DNA of 64,000 bases from Sporolactobacillus nakayamae. GTDB lineage: Bacteria > Bacillota > Bacilli > Bacillales > Sporolactobacillaceae. The notes beneath the pieces are model-generated. The model was not told where the DNA came from. It did not search any database and worked only from the letters and a program-made list of their open reading frames with translations. Position numbers and translations under genes: made by a program. Each line of letters begins with the position of its first letter. Within the stretch, counting starts at the first letter, position 1. Location: positions 1 to 64,000 of the forward strand of contig NZ_FOOY01000004.1 in assembly GCF_900113325.1 (NCBI RefSeq). Reading direction: 5' to 3'. This document shows positions 43,762-53,117 of this stretch, piece after piece.

Positions 43762-44640
43762 ATGCCTTCATTTTTTTCAAATAAAAAATTAATTATCCTC
43801 TTGACCAGTCTGATTGTACTGATCACGCTAATCAGTTACTCTCTTAAGGAGAGAACAAGCGCGACTTGGACAGAACAATTTGTTCAGGACGTTGTCGGAG
43901 GGTTCCAATATGTTGTCAATGTGCCCGCTCGTTATGTAGCGGGTTTCTTTCAGAATGTCAGTGACATTGAAAGCGCCTATAAAGAAAATAAACATTTAAA
44001 AGAAAATTTGGCGAACTACGCCAGTGTCGAACAAGAAAATGCGGATCTGACCGCGCAAAACAAAGAGCTGAAAGCGCAGCTGAACATGAAGAATGATCCG
44101 GCACTCTCTAACTATAAAAAGTATTCGGCAACGTTGATTGGACGCGCATATGATGATTGGAATCAGTTGCTGACGATAGACAAAGGGAAAGTAAACGGGA
44201 TTAAGAATGGTATGGCTGTGATTACATCGGGCCGGCGCCTTATCGGCAGCATTACTAAGGTCGGAAACTTTACCAGCAAAGTCTCACTGATCTCAGATGA
44301 ACAGAATATCAATCAGATATCGGCAGTCATTCAAGAAAAAAACAAAGCACCGATCTATGGGATGATTGAAGGCTATAATCAAAACAAAGGTGTTCTACTT
44401 TTCCAAAAAATACCAATTAAAGCAAAAGTAAAAAAAGGCCAGATTGTCACCACATCCGGATTGAGCGGAAAGTATTCAAAGGGCCTTGTGATCGGTACGG
44501 TTACTCGAGTGACGACTGATCAGTACGGACTCACAAAGGCGGCGCAGGTTAAGCCTGCGGCTGATTTGAATGATTTGAACTACGTGCTGGTCCTCGAAAG
44601 AAAAGCTCAAGTGAGTGTTGGAGGGGGGAACGGTGATTGA
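43762..44640 (+). CDS. mreC: Rod shape-determining protein MreC
   Basis: MreC is the extracytoplasmic scaffold of the elongation complex. It has a short cytoplasmic head, one membrane helix (about 8-24), a coiled coil (about 70-105, KENKHLKENLANYASVEQEN) and two beta domains (LIGRAYDDWNQLLTIDKGK; KKGQIVTTSGLSGKYSKGL). Length 292 is usual. The ATG has a modest AGGTG site. The stop overlaps the start of mreD. Confidence 0.94.
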   Translation: MPSFFSNKKLIILLTSLIVLITLISYSLKERTSATWTEQFVQDVVGGFQYVVNVPARYVAGFFQNVSDIESAYKENKHLKENLANYASVEQENADLTAQNKELKAQLNMKNDPALSNYKKYSATLIGRAYDDWNQLLTIDKGKVNGIKNGMAVITSGRRLIGSITKVGNFTSKVSLISDEQNINQISAVIQEKNKAPIYGMIEGYNQNKGVLLFQKIPIKAKVKKGQIVTTSGLSGKYSKGLVIGTVTRVTTDQYGLTKAAQVKPAADLNDLNYVLVLERKAQVSVGGGNGD

Positions 44641-45152
44641 AGCAGAGCAAAGTATTTATCCTTCTTTTCCTGCTCTTTCTCGTTCAGGGAACGGTGATGC
44701 CACTCGTTCCCATTAGTTATGCTTGGGGAAAGTTGCAAATCGTTCCCGAATTCACCTTTGTCGCGCTGCTCATGATCGCCTTCTTCGGCTCGCTAAACTG
44801 GGGTTTGAAATATGCCGTATTGTTCGGATTCCTTGCGGATATCATCTATTCTTCAGTTCTCGGTGTTTATGCGTTCACTGTGACACTCACCGTGTACTTG
44901 ATTCATGGAATTTCTAAATGGGTGAATATGAACGTGGCAATGACTGTCCTTCTTGTGGCGGTCGGCGTATGCATCATGCAAATTCAAGCCTATGTGATCT
45001 ACATGATGATTGGAGTGATCAATCAAGAACCCGGCTTATTCTTTCGTTCCCGGATTCTGCCCACCATTCTCTTAAATGGTATATTTACGTTACTTATTTA
45101 TTATCCGCTCAGGAGATTTTTGGAAAGTATTTCAGATGAAATTGAAAAATAA
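44637..45152 (+). CDS. mreD: Rod shape-determining protein MreD
   Basis: The 171-residue product is a membrane protein with about five helices, partner of MreC. It starts at TTG overlapping the mreC stop (TTGA), behind GGAGGGGGG, so the two are translationally coupled. Typical features are the N-terminal VFILLFLLFLVQGTV, the polar stretch IVPEFTFVALLMIAFFGSLNWG and the last helix LLNGIFTLLIYYPLRRFL. Identification rests mainly on position and topology, as the family is poorly conserved. Confidence 0.88.
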   Translation: MKQSKVFILLFLLFLVQGTVMPLVPISYAWGKLQIVPEFTFVALLMIAFFGSLNWGLKYAVLFGFLADIIYSSVLGVYAFTVTLTVYLIHGISKWVNMNVAMTVLLVAVGVCIMQIQAYVIYMMIGVINQEPGLFFRSRILPTILLNGIFTLLIYYPLRRFLESISDEIEK

Positions 45153-45288
45153 GGCAGTTTGAGCCGATACATTAGACGTTAAGGTAATTGATCATTTTTT
45201 TAGCAATTAGTTTAGTAACAGTTTACTTTTTTTGAAGGATTTTTCCCTTCATGTATTGAATATCAAACATATTGAGGTGAAAATCCCG

Positions 45289-45981
45289 ATGTCAGCCACT
45301 CAGCCACTTGTGACGATGAAAGGCAGAAAAGACGGCCTTGTACTCGTTATGGACGAAGCTTGCGCCTATCATGATTTGGTGCGTGAACTTAAAATAAAAC
45401 TAGCAGCGAACACCAATCTATATAAGGATGGCCCGGTTATCTCGGTCAAAGTAGAGGCGGGAAATCGCTACATTAGCTCGGATCAACGGAATCAGCTCAA
45501 GGAGATTATTCATGCGTTCGATCATTTAAAAGTCGAAGAAATTCAGTCGAATGTGATGACGCTTGAGGAGATTGCGAAGAAAAAAGCGCAGGAGAAAATT
45601 GTAACGATCGCTCGAATCATCCGTTCAGGACAAGTGCTCGAAGTCGAAGGTAATTTGCTGCTTATTGGTGATGTCAATCCCGGAGGCGTGGTTTCAGCCA
45701 CGGGAAACATCTATATATTGGGAGCACTGCGCGGAGTTGCATCGGCGGGAACGGCAAACGACGGGAAGGATGCAGTGGTCGTTGCTTCAATCATGATGCC
45801 GACGCAACTGAAAATCGGACGAGTGATCAGCCGTAATGAAAATGGTTCTGATGTAGAGATGAAGGAAAAATCTTTGGTTGAATGTGCCTATTTGGATGAA
45901 CAGATCGGGAAAATCGTAATTGATCAGGTACATACAGCGTTAAAAAAGCGGAATCGGTCATCAGCATTTGAGAAGTTGTAA
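45289..45981 (+). CDS. minC: Septum site-determining protein MinC
   Basis: MinC inhibits FtsZ at the cell poles together with MinD. The N-terminal domain (about 1-105) includes LVTMKGRKDGLVLVMDE; the C-terminal beta-helix domain has RIIRSGQVLEVEGNLLLIGD and GGVVSATGNIYILGALRGVA (about 120-165), which bind MinD. The start is ATG at 45289 behind GAGGTG. Length 230 is usual. minD follows after 24 bases. Confidence 0.94.
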   Translation: MSATQPLVTMKGRKDGLVLVMDEACAYHDLVRELKIKLAANTNLYKDGPVISVKVEAGNRYISSDQRNQLKEIIHAFDHLKVEEIQSNVMTLEEIAKKKAQEKIVTIARIIRSGQVLEVEGNLLLIGDVNPGGVVSATGNIYILGALRGVASAGTANDGKDAVVVASIMMPTQLKIGRVISRNENGSDVEMKEKSLVECAYLDEQIGKIVIDQVHTALKKRNRSSAFEKL

Positions 45982-46005
45982 GATTTGAAGAAAAGGGGTG
46001 TAACG

Positions 46006-46803
46006 ATGGGGGAAGCAATCGTTGTGACTTCAGGCAAGGGCGGTGTCGGAAAAACGACGACATCCGCGAATATCGGTACTGTTCTTGCTCTGCAAGGGAA
46101 AAAAGTCTGTCTTGTAGACACGGACATCGGGCTGCGCAACTTAGATGTTGTCATGGGACTCGAAAATCGAATTATTTATGACCTAGTTGACGTGGCTCAT
46201 GGTCGATGCAAATTGAACCAGGCATTAGTGAAAGATAAGCGTTTTGAATGTCTCAGCATGCTTCCGGCGGCACAGACAACCGATAAGACAGCTGTTAAGC
46301 CGGATGAGATGAAGCAGATGGTTGATGCGCTTAAAGCTGATTTTGATTACATCATCATTGATTGCCCGGCCGGAATCGAACGCGGGTTTCGGAACGCGGT
46401 TGCAGGTGCTGATCATGCGATCGTCGTGACGACCCCTGAAATTTCATCAGTACGTGACGCCGACCGAATTATTGGTTTGCTTGAGCAGGAGAAGCAGATT
46501 ACACCGCCTCGTTTGATTATTAATCGCATTCGCCAGCATTTATTGAAAAGCGGTGAAATGTTAGAGATTGATGAGATCATGAACATCTTGGCGATTGACC
46601 TGCTTGGTATCGTATTGGATGACGACGGCGTAATCTCGTCTTCAAACAAAGGCGAGCCGATTGCGCTGAATCCATCATCAAAAGCGTCTTTAGCTTATCG
46701 GAATATTGGCAGGAGAATTCTTGGCGAAACGGTTCCGCTTATGGTTCTTGAAGAAAAGAACGGATTTTTTCGTCGATTTAAATCATTGTTGGGAATGAGA
46801 TAA
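46006..46803 (+). CDS. minD: Septum site-determining protein MinD
   Basis: This ParA-type membrane ATPase recruits MinC. The deviant Walker A motif SGKGGVGKTTTSAN lies at about 9-22, DTDIGLRNLDVVMGLENRI at about 38-56, and DCPAGIERGF at about 120. The C-terminal amphipathic helix for membrane binding is FFRRFKSLLGMR. The start is ATG at 46006 behind AAAAGGGG. Length 265 is normal. A terminator follows. Confidence 0.97.
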   Translation: MGEAIVVTSGKGGVGKTTTSANIGTVLALQGKKVCLVDTDIGLRNLDVVMGLENRIIYDLVDVAHGRCKLNQALVKDKRFECLSMLPAAQTTDKTAVKPDEMKQMVDALKADFDYIIIDCPAGIERGFRNAVAGADHAIVVTTPEISSVRDADRIIGLLEQEKQITPPRLIINRIRQHLLKSGEMLEIDEIMNILAIDLLGIVLDDDGVISSSNKGEPIALNPSSKASLAYRNIGRRILGETVPLMVLEEKNGFFRRFKSLLGMR

Positions 46804-46816
46804 AGTGCTCAAATAT

Positions 46817-46859
46817 AGCGACTGTGCGTGAATGTTGACTCGCGTTCAGTCGCTTTTTG
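46817..46859 (+). terminator. Terminator after minD
   Basis: AGCGACTG pairs with CAGTCGCT followed by TTTTG; the loop is long. Confidence 0.7.
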
Positions 46860-47010
46860 TATGCTCATATTTCTCAGCTTGTGCGCATAAAGTGTTGTAG
46901 AGGCTTGTTTCAATGGGACAAGGTCAGTGATTCGCTAAATACTTGATTGCTCAATCCGATGCAACAAATGAAACAACATAAAACGGACAAGCGTGGAAAG
47001 GAAGCAGGCA

Positions 47011-47802
47011 ATGAAAGATTTTATGGATTATAAAAAAAGACATCAGCAACGGAAGAGAAGAAACATGATGATGCTGCAGGCAGAGCCAAAGGCTTATCCA
47101 AATTACAAGAGTGCAAGCTCTCGGCGGGATACTTCGCCGTACTGGGGGGAACTGGATGAGCCAAAACAATCGCCTGCCCATCCGGGGCGCCGCTTCTTGT
47201 TTCAATGTGTCATTTCTACCCTGCTTGTCGGCGCCGTTTATTGGGTAAATACAAATGATGATCCACATTTTCATGCGGCAAAAAATTCGATTGAGACAGC
47301 CATGACTCAAGAGTTTCAATTTGCCGCCGTGTCGAATTGGTATGAGAAAAATCTAGGCGATCCGATTGGGTTCCTTCCGAGTATCACCAATAAATCAACG
47401 CAAACAGCTGATGGGGGAAGTACCAACCAAAAGAAAGAGACACCGTCTTCATCCTTTGCGGAACCCGTTGTCGGTGAGGTGAAGTCACCGTATAGCAGCA
47501 CAACAAAAGGTGTGACTGTGGAGACTACTTCCCATTCGGAAGTCAAGTCGGTGAAAGATGGTCTTGTCGTCTTTGTGGGCAAGAAAAAAAATATTGGCGA
47601 GACCGTTGTTATTCAGCATAAAGACAGCGATGAGTCGTGGTATGGGAAACTCGATCAGGCCAATGTAAAAGTGTATCAGGAGGTGAAAAAAGGTCAGAAA
47701 ATCGGTACTACCTCCGGAGAAGATAAAAAGGGAACGTTCTACTTCGCTTTGAAAAAGGGTGAAAAATTTATCGACCCTATTCAGGTGATGTCCTTTGACT
47801 AG
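47011..47802 (+). CDS. spoIVFA: Stage IV sporulation protein FA
   Basis: SpoIVFA anchors and holds back the pro-sigma-K protease SpoIVFB in the outer forespore membrane. The product (263 residues) has a basic N-terminus (KKRHQQRKRRNMMML), one membrane helix (about 67-80, FLFQCVISTLLVGAVYW) and a C-terminal LytM-like M23 domain without a complete metal site (HSEVKSVKDGLVVFVGKKKN; SWYGKLDQANVKVYQ). The start is ATG at 47011 behind GGAAAGGA. The end overlaps spoIVFB by 8 bases. Confidence 0.92.
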   Translation: MKDFMDYKKRHQQRKRRNMMMLQAEPKAYPNYKSASSRRDTSPYWGELDEPKQSPAHPGRRFLFQCVISTLLVGAVYWVNTNDDPHFHAAKNSIETAMTQEFQFAAVSNWYEKNLGDPIGFLPSITNKSTQTADGGSTNQKKETPSSSFAEPVVGEVKSPYSSTTKGVTVETTSHSEVKSVKDGLVVFVGKKKNIGETVVIQHKDSDESWYGKLDQANVKVYQEVKKGQKIGTTSGEDKKGTFYFALKKGEKFIDPIQVMSFD

Positions 47803-48634
47803 ATTATTCCCGAAAATAAGAATTCACCCGGTATTCTGGCTGATCATTGCAGCAGGTACACTGACCGGACATCTGTGGGATACGACTATTGCATTCACCA
47901 TTGTCCTTATCCACGAATTAGGCCATGCTGTCATGGCACGGTGGTTTGAATGGAAGGTGATTGAGATTGAGCTATTGCCATTTGGCGGTGTTGCGAAACT
48001 GGACGAGCAAGAAGAACACCCATTTTACCAAGAATGTCTCGTGCTGATCGCCGGACCACTGCAAAATGTTTGGCTGCCGCTGCTTTCTTATGCGATGATG
48101 GCTCTTCCCTTCTGGGGAACTGAACAGCATCAAATTTTTCTGGCGCAAAACAGCGCTTTGCTCCTATTTAATTTACTTCCGATTTGGCCTTTAGATGGCG
48201 GGCGGCTTCTCCATATGGTGCTTGAAATCGTTTATCCATTTAAACACGCATACAAAAGAGCGCTCTGCTTCTCGCTTGGTGCTTTATTTCTTTTTGGTAT
48301 ACTTGCGGTATGGCGGTATCCTCTTTCCATAAATCTTTGGGTTATTATTTCATTTATTATGCTTGCGATTTACAAAGAATGGCGTGTACTTCCCCTGCGT
48401 TTTATTCGATTTTTGCTTGCATTCTCAGGCAGTAAGCAGAAATTTTTGCGGTTAAAGCGTTTGGCGGTGCCCGAAGAAACACCGCTCGCCGATGTGTTCG
48501 CGATGTATTATAAAAATGCCGAGCATCGGATCCGCATCGTGGGTGAAAATCATTCGGATATCGATGGGAAAGTGCTCGCCAATGAGTATTTTAAAGGTCA
48601 TTGTGAAGGTAAGACGATTAGTGACTGGCGTTGA
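47795..48634 (+). CDS. spoIVFB: Pro-sigma-K processing metalloprotease SpoIVFB
   Basis: This intramembrane zinc protease cleaves pro-sigma-K in the mother cell. The catalytic motif HELGH is in IVLIHELGHAVMARW (about 40-54) and the third ligand in NLLPIWPLDGGRLLHM (about 126-141). About six membrane helices precede a C-terminal soluble part (about 205-279) that resembles a CBS-like regulatory domain. The start is TTG overlapping spoIVFA, behind AGGTGATG. Length 279 is normal. Confidence 0.94.
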   Translation: MTRLFPKIRIHPVFWLIIAAGTLTGHLWDTTIAFTIVLIHELGHAVMARWFEWKVIEIELLPFGGVAKLDEQEEHPFYQECLVLIAGPLQNVWLPLLSYAMMALPFWGTEQHQIFLAQNSALLLFNLLPIWPLDGGRLLHMVLEIVYPFKHAYKRALCFSLGALFLFGILAVWRYPLSINLWVIISFIMLAIYKEWRVLPLRFIRFLLAFSGSKQKFLRLKRLAVPEETPLADVFAMYYKNAEHRIRIVGENHSDIDGKVLANEYFKGHCEGKTISDWR

Positions 48635-48692
48635 TTCCGACCTCTGCATTGCTTCATACGCGCGCATTTGCGATAATGTTGGGGGAACACAG

Positions 48693-49868
48693 ATGGTGGG
48701 TGATGCTATGTCTGAAGAACAAGTAACGTTGGTGCTAGAGAAGGAAGCGGGCGGAATACGTGCCGCCCTCCTTGAGCATGAACAAGTGGTATCTTTTTAT
48801 TTTCAATCCGATTCAAGTGAGGTTCGGATCGGTGATATCTTTTTTGGACGTGTGTCTGAGAACCGCCTGAGTCAAGTGGGGTGGTTCATCGATCTTGGAA
48901 ATGGACGAAATGGTTTCTTGCCCAGTCATAAATTCAGCACGAATCGCGCACTGCAGGTCGGTGAGCAAGTCATTGTTCAGGTGGATAAAGAAGAGCGGGA
49001 CGGCAAGGTGGCGGAGCTTACGGGTCAAATACAAATGAAGGGAAAGGGGCTGATCTACCTGCCTCTCAATTCATTTGTCGCTGCCTCAAGGCGAATCCCT
49101 GAAGATAATCGCGGTCATTTAAAAAACAAAATCTCTGAGTGGTGCGCTGCAGGAGAAGGCGCGATTATTCGCACGCGGGCGGAACATTGTGATCTTGACG
49201 AACTTCACTTGGAGTTTTGCCAGTTGAGGGAAAAATGGCAGTCTGTGATCAAGAGTGCGGAAGAAGCAGCTTCACCAGCTTTGATTTTCCGCCAACTTTC
49301 GTTTGCTTCCGCACTGCTCAGCGAAAATCACTTCCCAACTTCTTGTGTGGTGGAAGCGAATTTCCCAATAAATGAAGAACAGCTGCCTGATGGTGTCGAA
49401 TTTTTATACCAACCGGGTACACGGCTCTTTCTTAAGAAGAACATTGAACACGATTACACGGCTGCTTTGCAGTCATCTGTGCCGCTTAAATCCGGCGGTT
49501 CTCTAAGAATTGACTATACCGAAACGCTGACGACGATTGATGTCAATTCGGGTTCAATGATTTTTCAAGGGGATCGTGAAGCAATTGTTTTCCAAATTAA
49601 TTCCGTTGCCGCAAAGGAAATTGCCAAACAACTGAGGCTCCGTCAAATCGGTGGCATGATTGTGGTCGATTTTCTGCGGATGGAAGATGAAAAGGATCGG
49701 GACCGGCTGCTGCGGCAGCTTGAACGCGCTACGAAAGCCGATCCAAATGCTGTGCACGTGTACGGATTTACACGTCTCGGTCTTGTTGAGTTAACCCGTA
49801 AGAGGCAGCGCAGCGGATTGCGCGATCGCGTCGTTCGGACAGCCAAAGAAAATATGGAGTTTCATTGA
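48693..49868 (+). CDS. rng: Ribonuclease E/G family protein, short form
   Basis: This endoribonuclease family processes rRNA and mRNA. The S1 domain is near residues 40-105 (RIGDIFFGRVSENRLSQVGW), and the catalytic region has the two Asp in TTIDVNSG and MIVVDFLRM, with FTRLGLVELTRKRQRSGL after it. The protein stops right there (391 residues), before the cysteine motif that forms the zinc link in RNase E and G. The start is ATG at 48693, seven bases after GGGGG. B. subtilis lacks this family; other bacilli have it at this place, between spoIVFB and rplU. Confidence 0.9.
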   Translation: MVGDAMSEEQVTLVLEKEAGGIRAALLEHEQVVSFYFQSDSSEVRIGDIFFGRVSENRLSQVGWFIDLGNGRNGFLPSHKFSTNRALQVGEQVIVQVDKEERDGKVAELTGQIQMKGKGLIYLPLNSFVAASRRIPEDNRGHLKNKISEWCAAGEGAIIRTRAEHCDLDELHLEFCQLREKWQSVIKSAEEAASPALIFRQLSFASALLSENHFPTSCVVEANFPINEEQLPDGVEFLYQPGTRLFLKKNIEHDYTAALQSSVPLKSGGSLRIDYTETLTTIDVNSGSMIFQGDREAIVFQINSVAAKEIAKQLRLRQIGGMIVVDFLRMEDEKDRDRLLRQLERATKADPNAVHVYGFTRLGLVELTRKRQRSGLRDRVVRTAKENMEFH

Positions 49869-49895
49869 CATAAATATCGCTACTGTGTTACGATA
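49866..49895 (+). promoter_or_regulatory. Promoter of the rplU operon
   Basis: TTGACA (49866-49871) and TACGAT (49890-49895) with an 18-base spacer. The -35 box overlaps the stop codon of rng. Confidence 0.7.
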
Positions 49896-49899
49896 CAAC

Positions 49900-50058
49900 T
49901 GTTATTGTGTTGTTAGAGGACTTAGGAGCATCTCGCTCCAACCGCTCAGAACAGGCTTTCAATGTCCTATTGGGCAGCCTCTCTCTGGCGAGTCTGAGAA
50001 TGACAGAGTATGTTCGGACAAACCGTTGTTTTTCCGAACATGATCCTAAAGGAGGTGC
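49900..50058 (+). ncRNA. Ribosomal protein L21 leader
   Basis: The ~165-base leader of rplU is structured: AGGAGCATCTC and following bases form small stems, and ATGTTCGGA (50009-50017) pairs with TCCGAACAT (50034-50042) just before the ribosome binding site AAAGGAGGTG. An L21 leader is known from many Bacillales at this position and is thought to bind L21 for autoregulation. I assign it by position and structure; I could not run a covariance search. Confidence 0.65.
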
Positions 50059-50064
50059 ATCAGA

Positions 50065-50373
50065 ATGTATGCAATTATCGAAACCGGCGGCAAACAGCTT
50101 AAGGTAGAAGAAGGAAAGTCGATCGTTGTTGAAAAGCTTGCTGCAGAAGCAGGTGACACGGTTACTTTTGACAAGGTACTTTTTGTTGGCGGCGAATCCG
50201 TTAAGGTCGGCGCGCCGACTGTTGAAGGAGCTACTGTTACTGCTAAGGTAGTTGAACAGGGCCGTGACAAGAAGATCATCGTCTTCAAGTTCAAGAAGAG
50301 AAAGAATTATCGTCGTAAACAGGGACACAGACAGCCATTCACGAAAGTTGTGATTGAAAAGATCAATGCATAA
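50065..50373 (+). CDS. rplU: 50S ribosomal protein L21
   Basis: This small 23S rRNA-binding protein of the large subunit begins [20 protein letters not shown] and has the basic C-terminal signature [20 protein letters not shown] (about 72-91). Length 102 is exactly usual. It heads the operon rplU-prp-rpmA, the order conserved in Firmicutes. Confidence 0.98.
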   Translation: MYAIIETGGKQLKVEEGKSIVVEKLAAEAGDTVTFDKVLFVGGESVKVGAPTVEGATVTAKVVEQGRDKKIIVFKFKKRKNYRRKQGHRQPFTKVVIEKINA

Positions 50374-50385
50374 GGGTGATCTCCA

Positions 50386-50715
50386 GTGGTTGTATTAACC
50401 GTTCAACGTGACCATTATGGAAAGATTTGCGCGTTTAAATTAACCGGCCATGCGGACAGTGCTCCGCATGGGCAGGACTTGGTGTGTGCGGCAGTATCTG
50501 CTGTCGCATTTGGTGCAGTCAATGCTGTCGAATCGCTTGCCAAACTGAAAATGGATGTGCGGCAAAAGGATAACGGCGGTTATCTTGAATGCGGAATTTC
50601 CGATTGCCCCGTTGGCGCCAATCTGGAAAAAGCTCAATTGATCTTGGAAGCAATGTTTATCTCAATGCGAACGATTGAAAAGTCCTACGGGCAATATATT
50701 CGAGTTAGCGATTAA
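50386..50715 (+). CDS. prp: Ribosomal-processing cysteine protease Prp
   Basis: Prp (YsxB) removes the N-terminal extension of ribosomal protein L27 in Firmicutes. The catalytic His and Cys are in [23 protein letters not shown] (His22 and Cys34). The start is GTG behind AAGGGTGAT. It lies between rplU and rpmA as expected, and the L27 encoded next carries the matching cleavage site, so enzyme and substrate are consistent. Confidence 0.96.
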   Translation: MVVLTVQRDHYGKICAFKLTGHADSAPHGQDLVCAAVSAVAFGAVNAVESLAKLKMDVRQKDNGGYLECGISDCPVGANLEKAQLILEAMFISMRTIEKSYGQYIRVSD

Positions 50716-50728
50716 GGAGGTGCTGAGC

Positions 50729-51025
50729 ATGCTGAAATTAGATCTTCAGTTTTTCTCATCGAAAAAAGGTGTAGGTAGTACAAAAAACGGCCGTGATTCG
50801 ATCTCAAAACGTTTAGGCGCAAAGAGAGCGGACGGACAAACGGTGTCAGGCGGCTCGATTTTGTACCGTCAACGCGGAACAAAGATCTATCCGGGAACGA
50901 ACGTTGGCCGCGGCGGTGACGATACACTGTTCGCAAAAGTTGACGGCGTTGTTAAGTTCGAAAAGTTCGGACACAACCGCAAAAGAGTAAGTGTCTATCC
51001 GGTAGAAGCAGTGAAAGAAGCTTAA
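50729..51025 (+). CDS. rpmA: 50S ribosomal protein L27 with cleavable N-terminus
   Basis: L27 reaches the peptidyl transferase centre with its N-terminus. The start is ATG at 50729 behind AAGGAGG. The product begins [20 protein letters not shown]; the first nine residues are the Firmicutes extension cut by Prp after Phe9. The remaining sequence with GSTKNGRDS and [16 protein letters not shown] is typical. The 98 residues include the extension. Confidence 0.97.
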   Translation: MLKLDLQFFSSKKGVGSTKNGRDSISKRLGAKRADGQTVSGGSILYRQRGTKIYPGTNVGRGGDDTLFAKVDGVVKFEKFGHNRKRVSVYPVEAVKEA

Positions 51026-51047
51026 TGCTTCTTTAATTGAACTGAGG

Positions 51048-51099
51048 CGGCAGATGATTTTTTGCGCAAGCAAAGAATACCATCTGCCGTTTCTTTTTA
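51048..51099 (+). terminator. Terminator after rpmA
   Basis: CGGCAGATG pairs with CATCTGCCG across a 24-base loop, followed by TTTCTTTTTATTTT. Confidence 0.75.
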
Positions 51100-51265
51100 T
51101 TTTAATAATCTGTGAAAAACGGCTCGTTCGTTCTAGAAAACATCGCTGCATGATCCCAGTCAGAAGATCTAACGTTCCGGATATAATTCCGTGAGCCAAT
51201 GTACAGAATCAGCCTGTCCATATCTGCTATACTTTATCTAAGAAGATTGTGAAAGGATGGCAGTC

Positions 51266-51817
51266 ATGATCAAAACGGAAAAAGAGATCGAGTTACTGAG
51301 CTCTGCGCGGCACGAATATTTGAATGATTTGCAACTGATCAAGGGTTACCTTTTTTTGAAAAAACCGGAAAAAGCTGAAAAAATCATTGGACGTGTGACA
51401 GAGAAGCTCCATCATCAAGCCCGGCTTGCCCGGCTGCATATACCGGAATGCGCGGTCTATCTGATGGACTACGGATGGTCGTCCCATGAATTCAGTCTCA
51501 GTTATGAAGTGGTTGGCCCTGATCGGGATCTTTCTTTTTATGATGAAGAATTGACAACGGTTTATCAGGAGCTGTTTGGAATTATTGAGCAGTACGCCTC
51601 ACCAATTGCTGATAACACTGTGCGGGTGGTCTTTAATACGGAGTCGCCATTGCGAATTCAGATCTATTTTGATGGCGTGGTGACAGATGTGAAAGCTGCA
51701 GAAAAACAATTAAATAAACAAGAGATGAATCATTCTTTTCAATGGGTTGAACACTATTTGATAAATAACGAAAGCAATGAAAATGTGAGGTGGATTATGT
51801 GTTTGTCGATCAAGTGA
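51266..51817 (+). CDS. spo0B: Sporulation initiation phosphotransferase Spo0B
   Basis: Spo0B passes phosphate from Spo0F to Spo0A in the sporulation phosphorelay. The active-site His lies in [20 protein letters not shown] (about residue 17), which matches the H-D/E-x-x-N pattern of Spo0B and histidine kinase dimerisation helices. The C-terminal half is the degenerate kinase-like domain. The start is ATG at 51266, eight bases after AAAGGA. It overlaps obg by 19 bases, as in B. subtilis. Confidence 0.88.
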   Translation: MIKTEKEIELLSSARHEYLNDLQLIKGYLFLKKPEKAEKIIGRVTEKLHHQARLARLHIPECAVYLMDYGWSSHEFSLSYEVVGPDRDLSFYDEELTTVYQELFGIIEQYASPIADNTVRVVFNTESPLRIQIYFDGVVTDVKAAEKQLNKQEMNHSFQWVEHYLINNESNENVRWIMCLSIK

Positions 51818-53082
51818 AGGTGTTCGTCAAAGGCGGCGATGGCGGTAACGGGATGGTTGCCTTTAGGCGAGAAAAGTATGTGCCCGACGGCGGTCCGGCG
51901 GGCGGCGACGGCGGAAAAGGATCAGATGTGATCTTTGTCGTGGATGAAGGCTTGCGAACGTTAATGGATTTCCGCTATAAACGTCATTTTAAGGGTAAGA
52001 AAGGTGAAAACGGCCGAACAAAGAACCAACATGGAAAAAGTGCGGGTCCGCTCGTTGTTCAGGTTCCGCCGGGTACAGTAGTAAGAGATGTTGGCAGTGA
52101 ACAAATCATCGCCGATTTAACAGAAAATGGTCAGAGAGCTGTGATCGCGGCCGGTGGTCGAGGAGGTCGCGGAAACACTCGCTTTTCAACACCTGCGAAT
52201 CCCGCCCCTTATGTTTCTGAAAATGGCGAGCCGGGCGTTGAACGCGAAGTGCAGCTTGAATTAAAGCTGCTTGCGGATGTGGGCTTAGTGGGATTTCCGA
52301 GCGTAGGAAAATCGACGCTCCTTTCAGTTGTAACGTCAGCCAAGCCCAAAATTGCTGCTTATCATTTTACGACACTCGCTCCGAATTTGGGCGTTGTTGC
52401 GGTGGATGAGGGACGAAGCTTTGTGGTGGCCGATCTTCCAGGGCTGATTGAGGGCGCGAGCAGCGGCGCTGGGTTAGGTTACCAGTTCCTGCGCCATATC
52501 GAGCGTACGCGCGTGATCATTCATGTCGTGGATATGTCCGGCAGTGAGGGAAGAGACCCGTATGATGATTACACAAAAATTAATGAGGAATTGAAAAGTT
52601 ATCAGCTGCGCCTTCTTGAACGTCCGCAAGTGATCGCCGCGTCCAAGATGGATATGCCGGACGCAGAAAAGAATCTTGAAGAATTCAGGAAGAAAATTGA
52701 TCCAAAGATTCCTGTCTTTCCGATTTCATCGCTGACTCAGTCCGGAATTAAGGAAATGGTCGGGGCTGTATACGAACTCATTCTGACCACTCCCGAATTT
52801 CCGATGGAAGAGCCGGTACAAGATGATGGAAAAGCCATCTACACATTTGAAAAAGAAGAAGCTCCATTTGTTATCTCGCGCGATCCGGATGGAACCTTTA
52901 ACGTATCGGGCCCGAAAGTTGAACTTTTGTTTAAAATGACGAATTTCCAACATGATGAAGCGATTCGGCGATTTGCACTGCAGCTTCGCAGTATGGGTGT
53001 CGATGACGCATTGCGTGAAAAAGGCGTGACCGAGGGTGATACTGTTCGGATCATGGATTTTGAATTTGAATACTCGGATTGA
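51799..53082 (+). CDS. obg: GTPase Obg
   Basis: This ribosome-associated essential GTPase also influences sporulation onset. The glycine-rich Obg fold (residues ~1-157) includes [20 protein letters not shown]; the GTPase domain has GFPSVGKST (about 165-173), [10 protein letters not shown] (about 212-221) and SKMDMPDA (about 282); the C-terminal OCT domain ends the protein. The start is GTG at 51799, giving the standard [13 protein letters not shown], eight bases after GAGG. Length 427. Confidence 0.97.
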   Translation: MFVDQVKVFVKGGDGGNGMVAFRREKYVPDGGPAGGDGGKGSDVIFVVDEGLRTLMDFRYKRHFKGKKGENGRTKNQHGKSAGPLVVQVPPGTVVRDVGSEQIIADLTENGQRAVIAAGGRGGRGNTRFSTPANPAPYVSENGEPGVEREVQLELKLLADVGLVGFPSVGKSTLLSVVTSAKPKIAAYHFTTLAPNLGVVAVDEGRSFVVADLPGLIEGASSGAGLGYQFLRHIERTRVIIHVVDMSGSEGRDPYDDYTKINEELKSYQLRLLERPQVIAASKMDMPDAEKNLEEFRKKIDPKIPVFPISSLTQSGIKEMVGAVYELILTTPEFPMEEPVQDDGKAIYTFEKEEAPFVISRDPDGTFNVSGPKVELLFKMTNFQHDEAIRRFALQLRSMGVDDALREKGVTEGDTVRIMDFEFEYSD

Positions 53083-53117
53083 AACAGGCAGGTTACAGCA
53101 GATAACCTGCCTGTTTT
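53083..53117. terminator. Shared terminator of obg and niaR
   Basis: AACAGGCAGGTTA pairs with TAACCTGCCTGTT, 13 bp, with T runs on both strands. The stop of niaR lies inside the left arm. Confidence 0.9.
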
